From Streptomyces scopuliridis RB72 (GTDB lineage Bacteria > Actinomycetota > Actinomycetes > Streptomycetales > Streptomycetaceae): a stretch of 13,137 nt of DNA. Positions within the stretch are counted from its first letter, which is position 1; each line of letters begins with the position of its first letter. Under the pieces are notes generated by a model that made no database searches, was not told the DNA's origin, and saw nothing but the letters and a program-made list of their open reading frames with translations. The DNA lies in assembly GCF_000718095.1 (NCBI RefSeq), contig NZ_JOEI01000052.1:1-13137 (forward strand), read 5' to 3'. The position numbers were made by a program, and so were the translations under genes. Shown here one piece after another: positions 1 through 13,137 of the stretch.

Positions 1-4815
<4,815 letters not shown>

Positions 4816-4821
4816 GGAAAG

Positions 4822-4827
4822 CTCCCT
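4822..4827 (-). promoter_or_regulatory. Ribosome binding site for the downstream NRPS gene
   Basis: AGGGAG on the minus strand lies 6 nt before ATG at 4815. This decides the start in favour of 4815 over the in-frame ATG at 4830, which has no comparable site and would overlap this element. Confidence 0.8.
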
Positions 4828-4862
4828 CATATCCACATCATGAAAACAAGCAGGCAAAAGCA

Positions 4863-4928
4863 CCGCGTGCGCAGTCGACGGGGTTTCGGGCCTGTCCCGG
4901 CCCTGTTGGTCCGTCGACGCGCACGCGG
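4863..4928 (-). terminator. Long intergenic hairpin followed by T-runs: possible terminator or attenuator
   Basis: The arms 4863-4881 and 4911-4928 pair over 18 base pairs with one bulged A at 4873. The 29-nt loop holds a smaller hairpin, GGGCC (4888-4892) with GGCCC (4899-4903). In the direction of transcription (minus strand) the structure is followed by TTTT (4859-4856) and TTTT (4846-4843), then the ribosome binding site and start at 4815. The layout fits a terminator or attenuator between the two NRPS genes. Seen: the pairing. Inferred: the role. Confidence 0.6.
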
Positions 4929-4938
4929 ATGACACATG

Positions 4939-5001
4939 GTGCGTAGTGCGTGGTGCGTAGTGCGAGGTGCGTAGTGCGAGGTGCGTGTTACGTGGTGCGG
5001 C
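4939..5001. repeat. Intergenic 14-bp (two-heptad) tandem repeat
   Basis: Three near-identical 14-mers of the form GTGCGTAGTGCGAG occupy 4939-4952, 4953-4966 and 4967-4980. A decayed fourth copy runs 4981-4994 and part of a further heptad ends at 5001. The underlying unit is the heptamer GTGCG(T/A)(A/G). The array starts 21 bp past the TAG stop of the upstream NRPS gene and lies inside the 206-bp gap between the two genes. Its function is unknown. Confidence 0.9.
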
Positions 5002-5021
5002 GGTGGTGGTTTCCGGCCTCG

Positions 5022-8000
5022 CTAAAGAGTCGGATCACCGCCGTTCTCGATATCCTCGATGATCAACTCCTCGATCTTCCCGGCGAGTTGCGCGATCGTG
5101 GGAAAATCGAACATCACGCGGGCCGAGGGGTTGATGTCGAACACAGTCCGGACCCTAGCAATCACGCGAAGACTCAGGACCGAGTTTCCGCCCAGGCTGA
5201 AGAAGTCCTCCTCGATTCCGGTTCGTTCCAGCCCGAGCACCTCCGCCCAGATCTCCGCGACGGCCTCTTCCGTCGGGGTGCGCGGGGCTACGTACGAGGC
5301 TCGGCTGCCGTATTCCGGCGCGGGGAGCGCACGGCGGTCGAGCTTGCCGTTCGTGGTGAGCGGCAGCCGCTCCAGCGCCACGAACGCGGCCGGAAACATA
5401 TAGTCCGGCAGTCCCTCGCCCAGCGTCCGCCGCAGCCCGGCCTCGTCGAACCCCGCGAGCCCGGCCGGCCCGCCGGCGGGTACGACGTACGCCACGAGCC
5501 GCTGGTCGCCGGGCTGGTCCTCCCGTACCACCACGGCCCCCTGGGCCACCCGCGGATCGCGTACGAGCAGGGCCTCGATCTCGCCCGGTTCGATCCGGAA
5601 GCCACGGATCTTCACCTGGTCGTCGTTGCGTCCCAGGTAGTCGAGCGTCCCGGCTGCGTTCCAGCGAGCGGTGTCGCCGGTCCGGTACATCCGGGCGCCC
5701 GGGCCGCCGAAGGGGTCCGCGACGAACCGTACGGAGCTGAGTCCCGGCCGGCGCAGATAGCCGCGGGCCAGGCCGCCCCCGGCGATGTACAACTCGCCCC
5801 GTATGCCCTGGGGCACCGGGCGGAGCGCGGCGTCGAGCACATACGCGCGCAGATGCGGCAGCGCCCGGCCGATCACGCTTCCGGCGCCCGGGGCCGCGAA
5901 CGCCGGCTCGGCCCGCCGGCTGGTGACATGCACGGTGGTTTCGGTGATCCCGTACATGTTGACCAGTACGGGACCGCCGTTCCCCGACCGCTCCACCCAG
6001 CCCGCGATCCGCGACCAGTCCAGGGCTTCGCCGCCGAACACGACCGTGCGCAGCGCGAGCCGCTCCCGCAGCCCGTCCACCGCATCGATCTCCTCGGCCA
6101 GCCGGTAGAACGCCGATGGGGTCTGGTTGAGTACGGTGACGCGCTCCCGTTCGAGCAGCAGCGCGAAGTCCGCGGGCGCGCGCGCCACATCGCGGTCCAC
6201 CACGACCAGGCGCCCGCCGTACGCCAGCGCTCCCCACAGCTCCCATACGGTGAAGTCGAACGCGTAGGAGTGGAACATCGTCCATACGTCGTCCGGGCCG
6301 CACGCGAACTGCTCCTGGGTGGCGGCGAGCAGCTCCGCCACATTGCCGTGGGAGACCACCACGCCCTTGGGACGTCCGGTCGATCCCGAGGTGTAGATGA
6401 CGTACGCGGCGGAGGCGGCGGAGACCTCGGAGACGGGCGCCGGAGGGAGTACGTCCGTCACCACGGCCGCCGGGTCGTCCAGCACCACCGAGCGGCGCGC
6501 CGCGTCCGCGGGCAGGACGGACGCCGTCTCGCGGCTGGTGATCACCAGATCGGCCGAGCAGTCCTCGATGATGTACGCGATCCGGTCGGCCGGGGACGCC
6601 GGGTCCACCGGCACATACGCTCCGCCCGCCTTCAGCACGGCCAGGATCGCCACCACCAGATCGATCGAGCGCGGCAGCACCAGCCCCACTCGGGACTCCG
6701 GTCCCACCCCGTGCGCGGCGAGCCGGGCGGCGAGGCGCGATGCCCGCGCGGACAGCTCCCCGTAGTCGATGGTGGTGTCCCCGAACGTCACGGCGGGCGC
6801 ACCGGGTATCGCACGGGCCCGGTCCTCGAACATGACGAGGGGCGACACCGCGGGCACCCCCGGATCCCCGCTCTCGTTCCAGGATTCCAGCAGCAGTGTG
6901 CGCTCCGCGGCGTCCAGCGGATCGTGCTCCAGCAAGGGCCGTTCGGGGCCGGCGGTGAGCCGGTCGGCCAGCGTCAGCCAGTGCCGGGTCAGCCGGTCGA
7001 TGGTGGCCGGATCGAACAGATCGCTGTGGACGGCCACAGCCTCCAGGCCACCGCCCGGCCGGGGCTGGAACTCCAGGTGCAGATCGAACTGCGCGGTGTC
7101 GCGCGGCGGTACGAACTCACCGACCCGTACGCCCGGCAGGTCGAACTCGGCGCGTGGGGTGTTCTGGAGCACGAGCATGGCCTGTACGAGGGGGGTGCGG
7201 CTGGTGTCGCGCTCGGGGGCGAGCTCCTCGATCAGCCGGCTGAACGGCACGTCCTGATGCGCGAAGGCGTCCAGCACGGTCGTACGGACCTCGGCCAGGA
7301 ACCCGTCGAACGTGAGCTCCTCGTCCACCTGCGAGCGCAGCACCAGCGTATTGGCGAAGAACCCGACCAGGCCCTCCAGTTCCGCCCGCTCACGGCCCGA
7401 CACCACCGTGCCCACCGCGATGTCGCGCCGGCCGGTGTAGCGGGAGAGGAGGAGTTGCGTCACCGCCGTCAGCACCATGAAGAGGCTCGCGCCGCGCCGC
7501 CGGCCAGCCTGGGCCAGACGCTCCGTCAGTTCCGTGGGAACCTCGAAGGCGTGCAGGGCCCCGGCCGCGGCGCGCACCGGCGGACGCGGCCGGTCCGTTG
7601 GCAGCTCCAGTGGCTCCAGGCCGGCCAATTGATCGCGCCAGTAGGCCAGATGATCGTCCAGCGCGTCACCGACCAGTCGGTTGCGTTGCCAGCGGGCGAA
7701 GTCGGGGTACTGCACGGGCAGTTCGGCGAGACCCGGCTCCCCGCCTCGTACGGCTCCCGCGTAGTAGGCGCTCAGCTCACGCGTGATCACGCCCATGGAC
7801 CAGCCGTCGGTGACGATGTGGTGCATCGCCAGTACGAGCACATGCTCGCGCTCCGACACCTCCGCCAGGAACACGCGCAGCAGCGGGCCCGTCCGCAGAT
7901 CGAACGGTGTCGAGACGGCAGCCGACAGCGCCTCGTCGAGGGTGGTGGCCTGGACCGGTACATCGACCGCAGCGTGCACGAGCTGCACACCGCGCCCGTC

Positions 8001-11000
8001 GACGGAGTCGAAGGTGGTCCGCAGCGCCTCGTGCCGGGCGACGAGCCGCGAGACGGCCATGCGCAGGGCGGAGGTGTCGAGGTCGCCGGTCAGCCGCAGG
8101 GCGGTGACGACGTTGTACTCGACGCTGTCACGGGCGAAGTCGTCCAGGAACCAGAGCCGTTCCTGCGCGAAGGACAGCGGGAGGTCGCCGTCGCGCGGCA
8201 CCGGAACCGGGCCACTGGCTTCCACCACGGGGAGGGGGGTGGGAGTGGGGCCGGTCTCCGAGGGCACGGTCTCACGCCGTACGGTCTCCGCGAGGCGCGC
8301 GACAGTCGGATGGTCGAAAAGGGCCCGGGGCGAGAGCCCGGCGCCCAGCACCGTACGGATCCGGGAAACCACCCGCAGGCTGGAGATCGAGTCCCCGCCC
8401 AGCTCGAAGAAGTCATCGTGGACGCCGACACGCTCGACACCCAGGACCTCGGCCCAGGTCTCGGCGAGCGCGCGTTCCTCCGCCGTGCGGGGTTCGGCAT
8501 ACTCCCCCGCCATATCGGACTCCGGTGCGGGCAATGCACGCTTGTCGGTCTTCCCGTTCACGGTCAGCGGCATCGCGTCCAGCACGACGAACGCGGACGG
8601 CACCATGTACTCCGGGAGTACGGAGGCCACGTGGGCGCGTACGACGGCGACGTCCAGTTCGCCGGACGGTACGAGGTAGGCGACCAGACGCTTCACCCCC
8701 GGCCGGTCCTCCCGGGCCAGCACCGCCGCGCCGCCCACACTTTCGTGGCGCGCCAACACCCCCTCGATCTCGCCGAGTTCGATACGGAACCCACGGACCT
8801 TCACCTGTCCATCGCCACGGCCGAGGAAGTCCAGCCGACCATCGGACCGCCACCGCACCACATCACCGGTGCGGTACAACCGCCGGCCGGAGCCGAACGG
8901 GTCGGCCACGAACCGCTCCGCCGTCAGGCCCGTCTGACCGTCATAGCCACGCGCCAGTCCGGCACCCCCGAGATACAGCTCACCGGGGACCCCGACCCCG
9001 ACCGGCCGCAGCGCGCCGTCCAGGACATATCCGGTCGTGTTGTCCATCGCCCTGCCGAGGGGCACCGATCCGCCCGCGACATCACCGGCCGCGATCGGTC
9101 CGCTGACGGCGAAGGTCGTGGACTCCGTCGGACCGTAACCGTTGACGAGCACCGTCCCCGGGCAGGCGGCCAACATCCGCTCCGCCGCCACCGCCGGCAC
9201 CGCGTCCCCACCCGTCCACACCTCACCCAGACCCGCGAAGCAGCCGGCGTCCTCCTCGACCAGCACACCGAACAGCGCCGCCGTCGCCCACAACCCCGAC
9301 ACCCCGCGCGCCACCGCATCCCGCACCACCGCCACACTCAACTCGCCCTCGGCCACCACCACCGTGCCACCACTCAGCAACGGCACCCACACCTCATACG
9401 TCGCCGCGTCGAACGAATGCGGCGAATGGAACAACACCTTGCCGTGCGCACCCGACGACCAGCGAGAATCAGCGGCCAGCGCCACCACATCCCCATGCGT
9501 CACCGCAACACCCTTCGGCACCCCCGTCGAACCCGACGTAAACATCACATACGCCAACGAACCCCCCGACACCCGCACCGGAAGCACGGCATCACCCACC
9601 GGCTCCGCGTCCGACTCGATCACCGGCACAAACTGCCCGTATGTCAGGGCGACATCACCACACACCACGGCAACCGCGCCCGGCGAGCCGCCCGCGCGCT
9701 CCGCGAAGGCGTCGACGACCGACACGTCCGAGGGGACCGTCCCGCCTCCGTCGCTCCAGCCCCTTACCAGACGTTCCCGTTCGTCATCCGGCAGGAGCGG
9801 CAACGCCCCCACCCGGGTGTCCGGTTCGACGGTGAGCGCATGGAGAAGGTGCTCCATCTGCGCCGTGAGTCGCCGCGCCGTGTCGGCGTCGAACCGCGCG
9901 GGGTCGTAGCCGAGGTCGAAGCTCAGCCGGTCGCCCGCGTAGGCGGTCAGTGCCAAGGGGTAGTTGGTGGTCTCCGTCACCTCGATATCGCGGAGCGAGA
10001 GCCCGAATCGCTCGGCTCCATCGGTGTCGATGGGGTAGTTCTCGAAGACGAGCAGACTGTCGAAGAGGGCCGTACCCGGGGGCAGTTCGGTCTCCAGATC
10101 GCTCAGCGCGATCTCCTCGTACCGACGCGCCTCGACCTGTGCGGCCTGAAGGCCTCCGAGCCACTCCGCGACCGACAGCCCGAGGTCGACCTTCACCCGG
10201 ACAGGGAGGGTGTTGATGAAGAGGCCGAGGATGTCCTCGGCCCCCGGCAGATCCGCCGGACGCCCCGACACCGTCGTACCGAACACCACGTCGGACGACC
10301 CCGCGTACTGCGAGAGCACCAACGCCCACGCGCCCTGCACCACGGCGTTGAGCGTGCGGCCGTTCAGCCGGGCAAAGGCCGTGACCTGCGCGGAAAGCTC
10401 GTCGGAGACGACGAGCGAGACCCGTTCCGTGGACTGTCCGTGGCTCGCCCTGCCCTGGGGGGTCCGGTCGTACGGGAGCGCCGTCGGCTCGGTGAAACCG
10501 GCCAGCCGCTCACGCCAGAAGGCCCGGCCTGCATGCTGATCGCGTGCGGTCAGCCAGGCGAGATAGTCCCGGAAGGGACCCCTGTCCGTCCCGGATGCCG
10601 ACCCGTTGTCAGTGCCCGTATACGTACCCGTACCCGTACCCGTGCCGGTGAGGGACGCGTACTCGGCGATCACATCGGAGAGCAGTGCCGCTGTGCTCCA
10701 GCCGTCCAGCAGCAGATGATGGAAGGTCCACACCACCCGGATCCTGCCGTCGCCGAGCCGAATCAGCACCAGCCGCATCAGGGGCGGGGATTCGAGGTCG
10801 ATACCGCGCTCCCGGTCCTCCGCGAGCAACTTTCCCAGCGCGGCGGCTCGTTCGGGCTCGCCCAGGTCCGACCAGTCCAGGCCGCGCACCGGAAGGGTCA
10901 CCGCGCGATGGACCACCTGCACCGGACTGCTGATGTCCCGCCACACCACCGAGGCCCGTAGCGCGTCCGACCGCTCCACCACGCGCTGCCAGGAGCGCGC

Positions 11001-13137
11001 GAGCGATTCGGGATCGTGTGCGCCCTGGATCACGAAGGAGAACTGTTCGAGGTACGCGGGCGACTCCGGCTCGGCCAGCGCATGGAAGACCATGCCCGCC
11101 TGGAGTGCCGTCAAGGGGTAGACGTCCTCGATCCCGCCGCCGTCGCGTCCTTGGACCAGCCGGTCCACCTCGCGCTGATCGAGGCCGGCGAGCGGGAAGT
11201 CGGACGGCGTACGGCCGCCCGCGCCCGGCTCGGCGCAGTGCCGCAGGAAGCCGCGCAACTCGGCGGTCATGTCCGTCGCGAGCCGCTCGATGGTGCTCCG
11301 GTGGTACCGGGACCGGGCATACGACCAGGTCAGGGTGAGCCGACCGGCCCGTACCTCCCCGATCACATCCAGCTCGTGCGGACGAGCCTCGGCCGGGCCG
11401 AACTCGCCGCCGGGGTTGAGCGTCATGGACCGGTACAGATCGTGCCGGCCCGCCAGTCCGTCGAGCTGACCGAGGTAGTTGAAGCTGACGCTCGGCTCGA
11501 CGGCGCCGATCTCCTCCGCCACCCGCTCCGCGGCGAGATAGCGCAGCGCGCCGTGTCCGATGCCCCGGTCCGGGACGGCGCGGAGCTGCTCCTTCACCGA
11601 CTTGATGTCCGCCGCCCAGTCATCGGCCAGGGCGAGCGCGATCGGGTGGATGGAGGTGAACCAGCCGACCGTACGGGTCAGATCGACGTCGTCGAACAGC
11701 TCCTCACGGCCGTGCCCTTCCAGATTGACCGCTGTCCGGTCGTGCCCGGTCCAGGTACGCAGGGTGCGGGCGAGGGCCGTCAGCAGCACATCGTTCACCC
11801 GCGTCCGGTACACCGGCGGGACCTGGTGCAGCAGCGCCTCCGTCTGCTCGGCGTCGAGTGTCACCGACAGCGTCTCCTGGGCGGCGACGGTGTTGTTCCC
11901 GTCCGGGATGTCGACCGGGACGGCGAAGTGCGCACCGTCCGCGACGGACCGCCAGTAGTCGCGCTGGGTATCGAATCCGCCTCGCGCCGTGTGTTCAGCG
12001 AGGCGCTCCGCCCACTGGCGTACGGAGGTGGTCTTGGCGCCCAGATCGACGGGGCTGCCGTCGCGGGCCTGGGCGTGGGCGATGGCGAGATCGTCCAGCA
12101 GAATGCGCCAGGACACCCCGTCCATCATCAGATGGTGCACGGCGATCAGGACACGTGAGGCGTGGTGGCCGCCGGCCGGGACGCCGACGAGAACGCGGAT
12201 GAGCGGGCCGCGTTCGAGGTCGAAGCCCGCTTGCGCGCGTCGCGTCAGCTCCCTCCAGACGCCCTCCGCAGCCGCGGCCGTGCCGGCCTCGTCGCCGGGG
12301 CCGCCCGGGAGTTCGTGGATCGTGAACACGGCGTCCAGGTCGAGCTGGGGCTCGATCCGCGCGGTCCAGTGTTGCGAGTGCCGCGGCCCACGGCGGGCGA
12401 AGACGGTCCGCAGGGCGTCGTGCTGCTCCAGTACGGCGGCGAGGGCGCGCCGCAGCACGGCCGGGTCGGTGCCGGGGGCCGGGGTGAACTCCGTTGCCAT
12501 ATTGAAGTGTTCGGGCACCACGGGGTGGACCGCGAAGAACCACTCCCTGATCGGCGTGGGACCCACCTCCCCCGTGACCGTGCCCTGCTCCGCCAGCACG
12601 GTGGCACCGGCACCGACTGTGCCCGCGACGGCCGCGAGGTCCGCGACCGTCTGCCGCGTGAACACATCGCGGGAGGAGAGTTCCAGCCCTGCCTGCCTGG
12701 CCCGTGAGACCACCTGGATGCTCAGGATCGAGTCCCCACCCAGGGCGAAGAAGTTGTCCTCGATCCCGACCCGGTCCAGGCCCAGCACGTCCGCCCAGAT
12801 GTCACAGAGGGTCCGCTCCGTATCCGTACGCGGAGGCGTGTATCCGGCGACCGGACCGGCATCGGGCACGGGCAGGGCCTTGCGGTCCACCTTCCCGCTC
12901 GCGTTCACGGGCAGCGCGTCCAGCTCCACGAACACCGACGGCACCATATAGCTGGGCAGCTCAGCGGCAGCGTGCTCCCGCAACACCCCCGGCTCAACAC
13001 CCTCACTGCCCGGTCCCGCCGGAACGACGTACGCGACGATCCGCTTCACACCGGGACGGTCCTCACGAACCATCACCGACACCTGCCCCACCCACACGTG
13101 CCGGGCAAGAACCGCCTCGATCTCACCCAACTCGATA
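5022..13137 (-). CDS. NRPS subunit, 5'-partial: (A)-PCP-E / C-A-PCP / C-A-PCP
   Basis: This is a cytosolic multimodular peptide synthetase that activates, tethers and condenses amino acids on phosphopantetheine arms. The frame is open to the right edge; the TTG at 13130 is an ordinary Leu codon in 'IELGEIE' (motif A8), so the true start lies outside. Residues here are numbered from that codon (1-2702). Domains in order: A-domain tail (1-98), PCP (102-170, Ser134), E (188-635), DCL-type C (667-1110), A (1135-1535), PCP (1548-1620, Ser1581), LCL-type C (1648-2080), A (2098-2605), PCP (2618-2687, Ser2650), then a short acidic tail ending GGDPTL and a TAG stop. There is no thioesterase, so the chain passes to the next subunit, almost certainly the gene starting at 4815. 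The second A domain lacks about 90 residues, including motif A2. The NRPS assignment is certain; the product is unknown. Confidence 0.97.
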   Translation of the reverse strand, partial: IELGEIEAVLARHVWVGQVSVMVREDRPGVKRIVAYVVPAGPGSEGVEPGVLREHAAAELPSYMVPSVFVELDALPVNASGKVDRKALPVPDAGPVAGYTPPRTDTERTLCDIWADVLGLDRVGIEDNFFALGGDSILSIQVVSRARQAGLELSSRDVFTRQTVADLAAVAGTVGAGATVLAEQGTVTGEVGPTPIREWFFAVHPVVPEHFNMATEFTPAPGTDPAVLRRALAAVLEQHDALRTVFARRGPRHSQHWTARIEPQLDLDAVFTIHELPGGPGDEAGTAAAAEGVWRELTRRAQAGFDLERGPLIRVLVGVPAGGHHASRVLIAVHHLMMDGVSWRILLDDLAIAHAQARDGSPVDLGAKTTSVRQWAERLAEHTARGGFDTQRDYWRSVADGAHFAVPVDIPDGNNTVAAQETLSVTLDAEQTEALLHQVPPVYRTRVNDVLLTALARTLRTWTGHDRTAVNLEGHGREELFDDVDLTRTVGWFTSIHPIALALADDWAADIKSVKEQLRAVPDRGIGHGALRYLAAERVAEEIGAVEPSVSFNYLGQLDGLAGRHDLYRSMTLNPGGEFGPAEARPHELDVIGEVRAGRLTLTWSYARSRYHRSTIERLATDMTAELRGFLRHCAEPGAGGRTPSDFPLAGLDQREVDRLVQGRDGGGIEDVYPLTALQAGMVFHALAEPESPAYLEQFSFVIQGAHDPESLARSWQRVVERSDALRASVVWRDISSPVQVVHRAVTLPVRGLDWSDLGEPERAAALGKLLAEDRERGIDLESPPLMRLVLIRLGDGRIRVVWTFHHLLLDGWSTAALLSDVIAEYASLTGTGTGTGTYTGTDNGSASGTDRGPFRDYLAWLTARDQHAGRAFWRERLAGFTEPTALPYDRTPQGRASHGQSTERVSLVVSDELSAQVTAFARLNGRTLNAVVQGAWALVLSQYAGSSDVVFGTTVSGRPADLPGAEDILGLFINTLPVRVKVDLGLSVAEWLGGLQAAQVEARRYEEIALSDLETELPPGTALFDSLLVFENYPIDTDGAERFGLSLRDIEVTETTNYPLALTAYAGDRLSFDLGYDPARFDADTARRLTAQMEHLLHALTVEPDTRVGALPLLPDDERERLVRGWSDGGGTVPSDVSVVDAFAERAGGSPGAVAVVCGDVALTYGQFVPVIESDAEPVGDAVLPVRVSGGSLAYVMFTSGSTGVPKGVAVTHGDVVALAADSRWSSGAHGKVLFHSPHSFDAATYEVWVPLLSGGTVVVAEGELSVAVVRDAVARGVSGLWATAALFGVLVEEDAGCFAGLGEVWTGGDAVPAVAAERMLAACPGTVLVNGYGPTESTTFAVSGPIAAGDVAGGSVPLGRAMDNTTGYVLDGALRPVGVGVPGELYLGGAGLARGYDGQTGLTAERFVADPFGSGRRLYRTGDVVRWRSDGRLDFLGRGDGQVKVRGFRIELGEIEGVLARHESVGGAAVLAREDRPGVKRLVAYLVPSGELDVAVVRAHVASVLPEYMVPSAFVVLDAMPLTVNGKTDKRALPAPESDMAGEYAEPRTAEERALAETWAEVLGVERVGVHDDFFELGGDSISSLRVVSRIRTVLGAGLSPRALFDHPTVARLAETVRRETVPSETGPTPTPLPVVEASGPVPVPRDGDLPLSFAQERLWFLDDFARDSVEYNVVTALRLTGDLDTSALRMAVSRLVARHEALRTTFDSVDGRGVQLVHAAVDVPVQATTLDEALSAAVSTPFDLRTGPLLRVFLAEVSEREHVLVLAMHHIVTDGWSMGVITRELSAYYAGAVRGGEPGLAELPVQYPDFARWQRNRLVGDALDDHLAYWRDQLAGLEPLELPTDRPRPPVRAAAGALHAFEVPTELTERLAQAGRRRGASLFMVLTAVTQLLLSRYTGRRDIAVGTVVSGRERAELEGLVGFFANTLVLRSQVDEELTFDGFLAEVRTTVLDAFAHQDVPFSRLIEELAPERDTSRTPLVQAMLVLQNTPRAEFDLPGVRVGEFVPPRDTAQFDLHLEFQPRPGGGLEAVAVHSDLFDPATIDRLTRHWLTLADRLTAGPERPLLEHDPLDAAERTLLLESWNESGDPGVPAVSPLVMFEDRARAIPGAPAVTFGDTTIDYGELSARASRLAARLAAHGVGPESRVGLVLPRSIDLVVAILAVLKAGGAYVPVDPASPADRIAYIIEDCSADLVITSRETASVLPADAARRSVVLDDPAAVVTDVLPPAPVSEVSAASAAYVIYTSGSTGRPKGVVVSHGNVAELLAATQEQFACGPDDVWTMFHSYAFDFTVWELWGALAYGGRLVVVDRDVARAPADFALLLERERVTVLNQTPSAFYRLAEEIDAVDGLRERLALRTVVFGGEALDWSRIAGWVERSGNGGPVLVNMYGITETTVHVTSRRAEPAFAAPGAGSVIGRALPHLRAYVLDAALRPVPQGIRGELYIAGGGLARGYLRRPGLSSVRFVADPFGGPGARMYRTGDTARWNAAGTLDYLGRNDDQVKIRGFRIEPGEIEALLVRDPRVAQGAVVVREDQPGDQRLVAYVVPAGGPAGLAGFDEAGLRRTLGEGLPDYMFPAAFVALERLPLTTNGKLDRRALPAPEYGSRASYVAPRTPTEEAVAEIWAEVLGLERTGIEEDFFSLGGNSVLSLRVIARVRTVFDINPSARVMFDFPTIAQLAGKIEELIIEDIENGGDPTL
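5025..5069 (-). other. C-terminal acidic tail, possible docking segment
   Basis: The last 15 residues are rich in Glu/Asp ([17 protein letters not shown], counting two overlapping residues). They could form a short amphipathic helix that docks on the N-terminus of the next subunit, as COM-type segments do. This rests on position and composition only. Confidence 0.45.
5070..5279 (-). other. Module 3 peptidyl carrier protein (PCP)
   Basis: The attachment site is [11 protein letters not shown] with Ser2650 (codon 5183-5181). It is the last carrier of this subunit and hands the chain to the subunit encoded downstream. Confidence 0.95.
5316..6839 (-). other. Module 3 adenylation domain, predicted Thr-specific
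   Basis: A full-length A domain with A1 DYGELSARA (2122-2130), A2 [12 protein letters not shown] (2166-2177), A3 [16 protein letters not shown]5 [10 protein letters not shown]7 [11 protein letters not shown]8 [14 protein letters not shown] and A10 [11 protein letters not shown]. The pocket residues aligned to GrsA are D2292 F2293 W2296 N2335 V2364 G2366 M2392 V2400 H2401 K2596. This gives DFWNVGMVHK, the well-established threonine code. Lys2596 is the A10 catalytic lysine. Nothing is missing, so L-Thr loading is a confident prediction from family knowledge. Confidence 0.95.
6891..8189 (-). other. Module 3 condensation domain, LCL type
   Basis: It condenses the module 2 chain (L-configured donor) with the module 3 residue. 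It opens with [16 protein letters not shown] (1650-1665), the LCL signature. The active site is [10 protein letters not shown] (1769-1778). Other landmarks are [13 protein letters not shown] (1903-1915), [11 protein letters not shown] (1922-1932) and [13 protein letters not shown] (1958-1970). Its C-terminal half closely matches the C domain at the left end of the window. Confidence 0.95.
8271..8489 (-). other. Module 2 peptidyl carrier protein (PCP)
   Basis: The attachment site is [12 protein letters not shown] with Ser1581 (codon 8390-8388). It is of normal length and looks intact despite the damaged A domain before it. It carries the LGGDS form but is followed by an LCL condensation domain, not an E domain. 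Confidence 0.94.
8526..9728 (-). other. Module 2 adenylation domain, internally deleted (Val-like pocket)
   Basis: It should activate the module 2 amino acid as aminoacyl-AMP. Motif A1 is present as LTYGQ (1162-1166) and A3 as [16 protein letters not shown] (1192-1207), but only 26 residues separate LTYGQ from AYVMF. The Tyr-to-Tyr distance between these motifs is 30 residues, against 120 in module 3, so about 90 residues including A2 (LKAGxAYVPxDP) are missing in frame. From A3 onward all motifs are present: A5 GYGPTES, A7 [10 protein letters not shown]8 [15 protein letters not shown]10 [10 protein letters not shown] (Lys1527). The pocket residues read D1241 A1242 Y1245 W1281 W1305 G1307 G1331 T1339 F1340 K1527, which resembles Val codes such as DAFWIGGTFK. 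Loss of much of the N-terminal subdomain makes normal activity doubtful. Confidence 0.88.
9801..11132 (-). other. Module 2 condensation domain, DCL type
   Basis: It forms the peptide bond between the upstream D-residue and the module 2 amino acid. The opening [15 protein letters not shown] (671-685) is characteristic of DCL domains that accept a D-configured donor, and it directly follows the E domain. The active site is HHLLLDGWS (804-812). A Thr-Gly repeat interrupts it at residues 828-840, just after the active-site helix region. The downstream landmarks [11 protein letters not shown] (948-958) and [10 protein letters not shown] (969-978) are normal. Confidence 0.93.
10612..10647. repeat. 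6-bp tandem repeat encoding (Thr-Gly)n in the module 2 C domain
   Basis: Three perfect GTACCC hexamers (10624-10641) are flanked by variants GTGCCC, GTATAC and GTGCCG. On the coding strand they give alternating Thr and Gly at residues 828-840, with one Tyr, followed by a Gly/Ser/Asp-rich stretch to about residue 850. The hexamer length keeps the frame at any copy number. Confidence 0.9.
11226..12569 (-). other. Module 1 epimerization (E) domain
   Basis: It converts the PCP-bound L-residue of module 1 to the D-form before transfer. Nearly every E-domain core motif can be read: PIREWFF (193-199), [13 protein letters not shown] (332-344, with the catalytic-type HHxxxDG), NDVLLTAL (446-453), EGHGRE (471-476), [11 protein letters not shown] (486-496), PDRGIGHG (520-527) and FNYLGQLD (550-557). 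Its length of about 450 residues is normal and no key residue is missing, so it is probably active. The next C domain is of the matching DCL type. Confidence 0.95.
12621..12827 (-). other. Module 1 peptidyl carrier protein (PCP)
   Basis: A thiolation domain of about 70 residues. The phosphopantetheine site is [10 protein letters not shown] with Ser134 (codon 12731-12729). The LGGDS form is typical of carriers that serve an epimerization domain, and an E domain does follow. Confidence 0.95.
12837..13137 (-). other. Module 1 adenylation domain, C-terminal part only
   Basis: Only the mobile C-terminal subdomain is in the window. It starts inside motif A8 (IELGEIE) and ends with A10 ([12 protein letters not shown], residues 76-86), which carries the catalytic Lys80 equivalent to GrsA Lys517. 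The substrate pocket lies outside the window, so specificity cannot be read. Codons from the edge to about 12950 favour GTG, GGT, GTT and TTG, unlike the PCP and E domain that follow. Confidence 0.93.

Noticed and set aside
4828..4830. In-frame ATG five codons upstream of 4815 as the start
   Set aside because: It has no good ribosome binding site before it, while AGGGAG is ideally placed for ATG 4815.
4816..5021. A promoter for the downstream NRPS in the intergenic gap
   Set aside because: I looked on the minus strand for paired -35/-10 boxes. TTGCCT and TATGAG are about 20 bp apart but match poorly and would place the start inside or after the ribosome binding site. A promoter cannot be excluded but is not supported.
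8526..9728. Assembly collapse between repeated modules as the cause of the short module 2 A domain
   Set aside because: A collapse between homologous modules would normally remove a whole module length or leave matching motif positions. Here about 270 bp is lost between two different motifs. I kept it as an alternative to test, not as the main explanation.
4950..10961. Very long open frame on the plus strand (2003 codons)
   Set aside because: It is antisense to the NRPS gene at 13137-5022. It has no recognisable domain, no plausible start context, and spans the intergenic repeat.
13128..13130. TTG as a possible start of the upstream NRPS gene
   Set aside because: It is the Leu codon of motif A8 (IELGEIE) in the middle of an A domain, so the gene must continue upstream of the window.

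Overview
The window is the interior of a large non-ribosomal peptide synthetase (NRPS) locus from a high-GC actinomycete. Streptomyces or a close relative is most likely, judged from the strong G/C third-position bias, the domain style (LGG[DNH]S carrier motifs, HHIVTDGWS condensation motifs) and the long spurious reading frames opposite the genes. All real coding sequence lies on the minus strand, so transcription runs from high to low coordinates. No tRNA, rRNA, insertion sequence, CRISPR array or other gene type was seen.

There are two genes, each cut by a window edge. The upstream gene (13137 down to 5022, 5' end missing) encodes the tail of one adenylation (A) domain, a carrier protein (PCP) and an epimerization (E) domain, then two full modules: C(DCL)-A-PCP and C(LCL)-A-PCP, ending in a short acidic tail. 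The downstream gene (4815 down to 1, 3' end missing) encodes C-A-PCP and a second C domain, and leaves the window just before the next A domain. A 206-bp intergenic gap between them holds a 14-bp tandem repeat, a long nearly perfect hairpin followed by T-runs, and a clear ribosome binding site.

Read collinearly, the assembly line is: module 1 (unknown residue, converted to D), module 2 (Val-like pocket, but the A domain is damaged), module 3 (classic Thr code DFWNVGMVHK), module 4 (LDTTISLADK, close to the beta-alanine code VDWVISLADK), and module 5 (C only in the window). The peptide segment would be about D-X / (Val?) / Thr / beta-amino acid / X. No known product is assigned.

The main oddity is module 2. 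Its A domain lacks about 90 residues between core motifs A1 and A3, including all of A2, yet the frame is intact. The deletion lies in a stretch whose codon style (GTG Val, GGT Gly, TTG Leu, ACG Thr) differs from the flanking sequence. Similar codon style appears in the A-domain tail at the right edge and in the C-to-A linker at the left edge, which suggests that A-domain segments were exchanged by recombination. Three in-frame simple repeats (encoding TG, DDS and GAHSAGQ) sit in loops or linkers of the synthetases.
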